NCBI RefSeq assembly: GCF_001613165.1
Contig: NZ_BDBV01000021.1
Location: 62,001-126,000, forward strand
Direction of reading: 5' to 3'
DNA: 64,000 nt
DNA from: Nocardia mexicana NBRC 108244
GTDB lineage: Bacteria; Actinomycetota; Actinomycetes; Mycobacteriales; Mycobacteriaceae
A program made the translations under genes and the position numbers. Every line of letters begins with the position of its first letter. Position 1 is the first letter of the stretch. Shown one piece after another: positions 63,327 through 64,000 of this stretch. Under the pieces are notes generated by a model that was not told the DNA's origin, searched no databases, and saw only the letters and a program-made list of their open reading frames with translations.

Positions 63327-63397
63327 CTCCTCGGTAGGGACGCGACTGGTGAGTGCCGGATGGCGCTCAGATGACCAGCCGCGGACTACCGAGGAGG
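63327..63397 (-). promoter_or_regulatory. Anti-Shine-Dalgarno hairpin before the ribbon-helix-helix gene
   Basis: On the minus strand the leader contains CCTCCTCGGTAG and, 47 bases later, CTACCGAGGAGG, which includes the ribosome site of the 62954-63316 gene. The 12-bp perfect pairing would hide that site unless a factor, ligand or translating ribosome opens it. The upstream methyltransferase ends 54 bases before the hairpin, so its ribosomes do not reach it. Confidence 0.55.
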
Positions 63398-63450
63398 GAC
63401 TCCAAGGCCGTGAACTTAAGGCCCGGCCCGAACAGTGATGCGTGCCATCG

Positions 63451-64000
63451 TCATGCTGCCCCGCCTGCTCTGAATTTGTGGTCCGAGGGCACCGGGTAGC
63501 CGGGAATTGTGATGTCGGAGTCGATTTCGTTGCCCCAGGCATCCCAGCCCGGCTGTGGCCGTCGTGCGAACAGCTCCAAATACGGTCCGCTGCTTACCCT
63601 CTCAATAATGGCGAACTGTTCTTCGGGCTTGTGACTGTGGTCCTGCAAGGGCGCGAACATCCACGTCGGTTGGGAGCGGTAGTTGACCGGGGCGCGCCCC
63701 CGGGTGCCAAACAGCAACTGCTCGGTGGCATTTCGGAGGTACTGCCCGAGCTGGATGCGGGGCTTGATCCACGTCAAGATGGAGCGCGGCGTGAAGGCCC
63801 AGGCTTCCATCACGTCGTAGCCGTCCCGCAGCGTGGCATTGGTGCACCAAAGCCACAGGTGCGCATTGTCTTCGGCGAGATCCGCCACCGGCAACGCTTT
63901 GATTCGGTCGAGCGACATCAGCGGATAGTGTTGGTTGGCACCGAGTTTGCCGACTTGGTACTTGTCCCATGGCGGATCGGCGAGGATGGTTCGGTAGCGA
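63451..64000 (-). CDS. MT-A70 family adenine methyltransferase (partial)
   Basis: The C-terminal 183 residues of an MT-A70-type SAM-dependent methyltransferase; the N terminus is beyond the window edge. The catalytic DPPW is visible (ILADPPWDKYQ). LWCTNATLRDGYDVMEAWAF, WIKPRIQLGQYLRNATEQLLFGTRG and the end LELFARRPQPGWDAWGNEI are typical of phage and element DNA N6-adenine methylases of this family. It probably protects the element DNA or regulates it. Confidence 0.85.
   Translation of the reverse strand, partial: RYRTILADPPWDKYQVGKLGANQHYPLMSLDRIKALPVADLAEDNAHLWLWCTNATLRDGYDVMEAWAFTPRSILTWIKPRIQLGQYLRNATEQLLFGTRGRAPVNYRSQPTWMFAPLQDHSHKPEEQFAIIERVSSGPYLELFARRPQPGWDAWGNEIDSDITIPGYPVPSDHKFRAGGAA

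Larger units (their letters stand above)
59195..64000. mobile_element. Integrative element in the CAU tRNA gene (left part)
   Basis: From the 3' end of the tRNA to the window edge the DNA is lower in GC and carries only element-type genes: a large serine recombinase, a resolvase-domain protein, an ImmA-like protein, an XRE repressor, a ribbon-helix-helix-like protein and an MT-A70 methyltransferase. The recombinase reads back into the tRNA, as expected at an attL. The right end and attR are beyond the window, so whether this is a prophage or an integrative conjugative element is open. Confidence 0.85.

Overview
The window is high-GC actinobacterial chromosome. A mycothiol-dependent formaldehyde dehydrogenase, two Nocardia-type carboxylic acid reductases, F420/deazaflavin-type oxidoreductases, an antigen-85-like esterase and an EphD-type epoxide hydrolase/SDR fusion together point to the mycolic-acid bacteria, most likely Nocardia. 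The genus is inferred from gene content; no alignment was run.

Layout. 0-4.5 kb: lipid and detoxification genes (acyltransferase, mscR plus its metallo-beta-lactamase partner, DJ-1/PfpI). 4.7-12.1 kb: two tandem full-length carboxylic acid reductases (A-PCP-reductase), separated by a repeat-rich spacer. 12.2-16.7 kb: an IclR regulator facing a GntP permease / class III CoA-transferase / HMG-CoA-lyase-like operon. 16.8-17.7 kb: a PnuC-type vitamin transporter (probably RibM) under an FMN riboswitch, with an in-frame stop. 18.2-23.4 kb: a complete pyruvate dehydrogenase operon (lpd-pdhA-pdhB-pdhC). 23.7-34.3 kb: an EF-G-binding-like protein, secreted esterases/hydrolases, SDR, regulators and an MFS pump. 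34.9-37.4 kb: a large membrane protein with TrbL/VirB6-like layout. 37.7-43.8 kb: a purine catabolism locus (pucR, xanthine dehydrogenase FAD subunit, a remnant Fe-S gene, 8-oxoguanine deaminase, NCS2 purine permease). 44-50.3 kb: two P450s, an LLM oxidoreductase, an enoyl-CoA hydratase and an SDR/HxlR pair. 50.3-50.5 kb: a tandem and palindromic repeat cluster. 51.2-55.1 kb: a three-gene operon coding a diiron-like PF10118 protein, a PDR-type reductase and EphD. 55.2-59 kb: Gly/Cys-rich and small membrane proteins, TerC under a Mn riboswitch, an MDR oxidoreductase and a DDN-like enzyme. 59.1 kb to the end: an integrative element in a CAU tRNA gene. Its recombinase, accessory recombinase, ImmA-like protein, XRE repressor, ribbon-helix-helix-like protein and MT-A70 methyltransferase all lie on the minus strand.

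Most notable: (1) the PF10118/PDR/EphD operon, whose first protein carries two ExxH motifs with further acidic residues and could be a new diiron oxygenase feeding an epoxide hydrolase; (2) a P450 lacking the ExxR Arg and the I-helix Thr; (3) a purine operon that has lost the molybdenum subunit and kept an 83-residue Fe-S stub; (4) a nonsense mutation in the FMN-riboswitch-controlled transporter; (5) a dispersed palindromic repeat family; (6) an integrative element whose repressor, ImmA-like protein and two serine recombinases form one tightly packed operon, with a possible anti-Shine-Dalgarno hairpin in front of the next gene.
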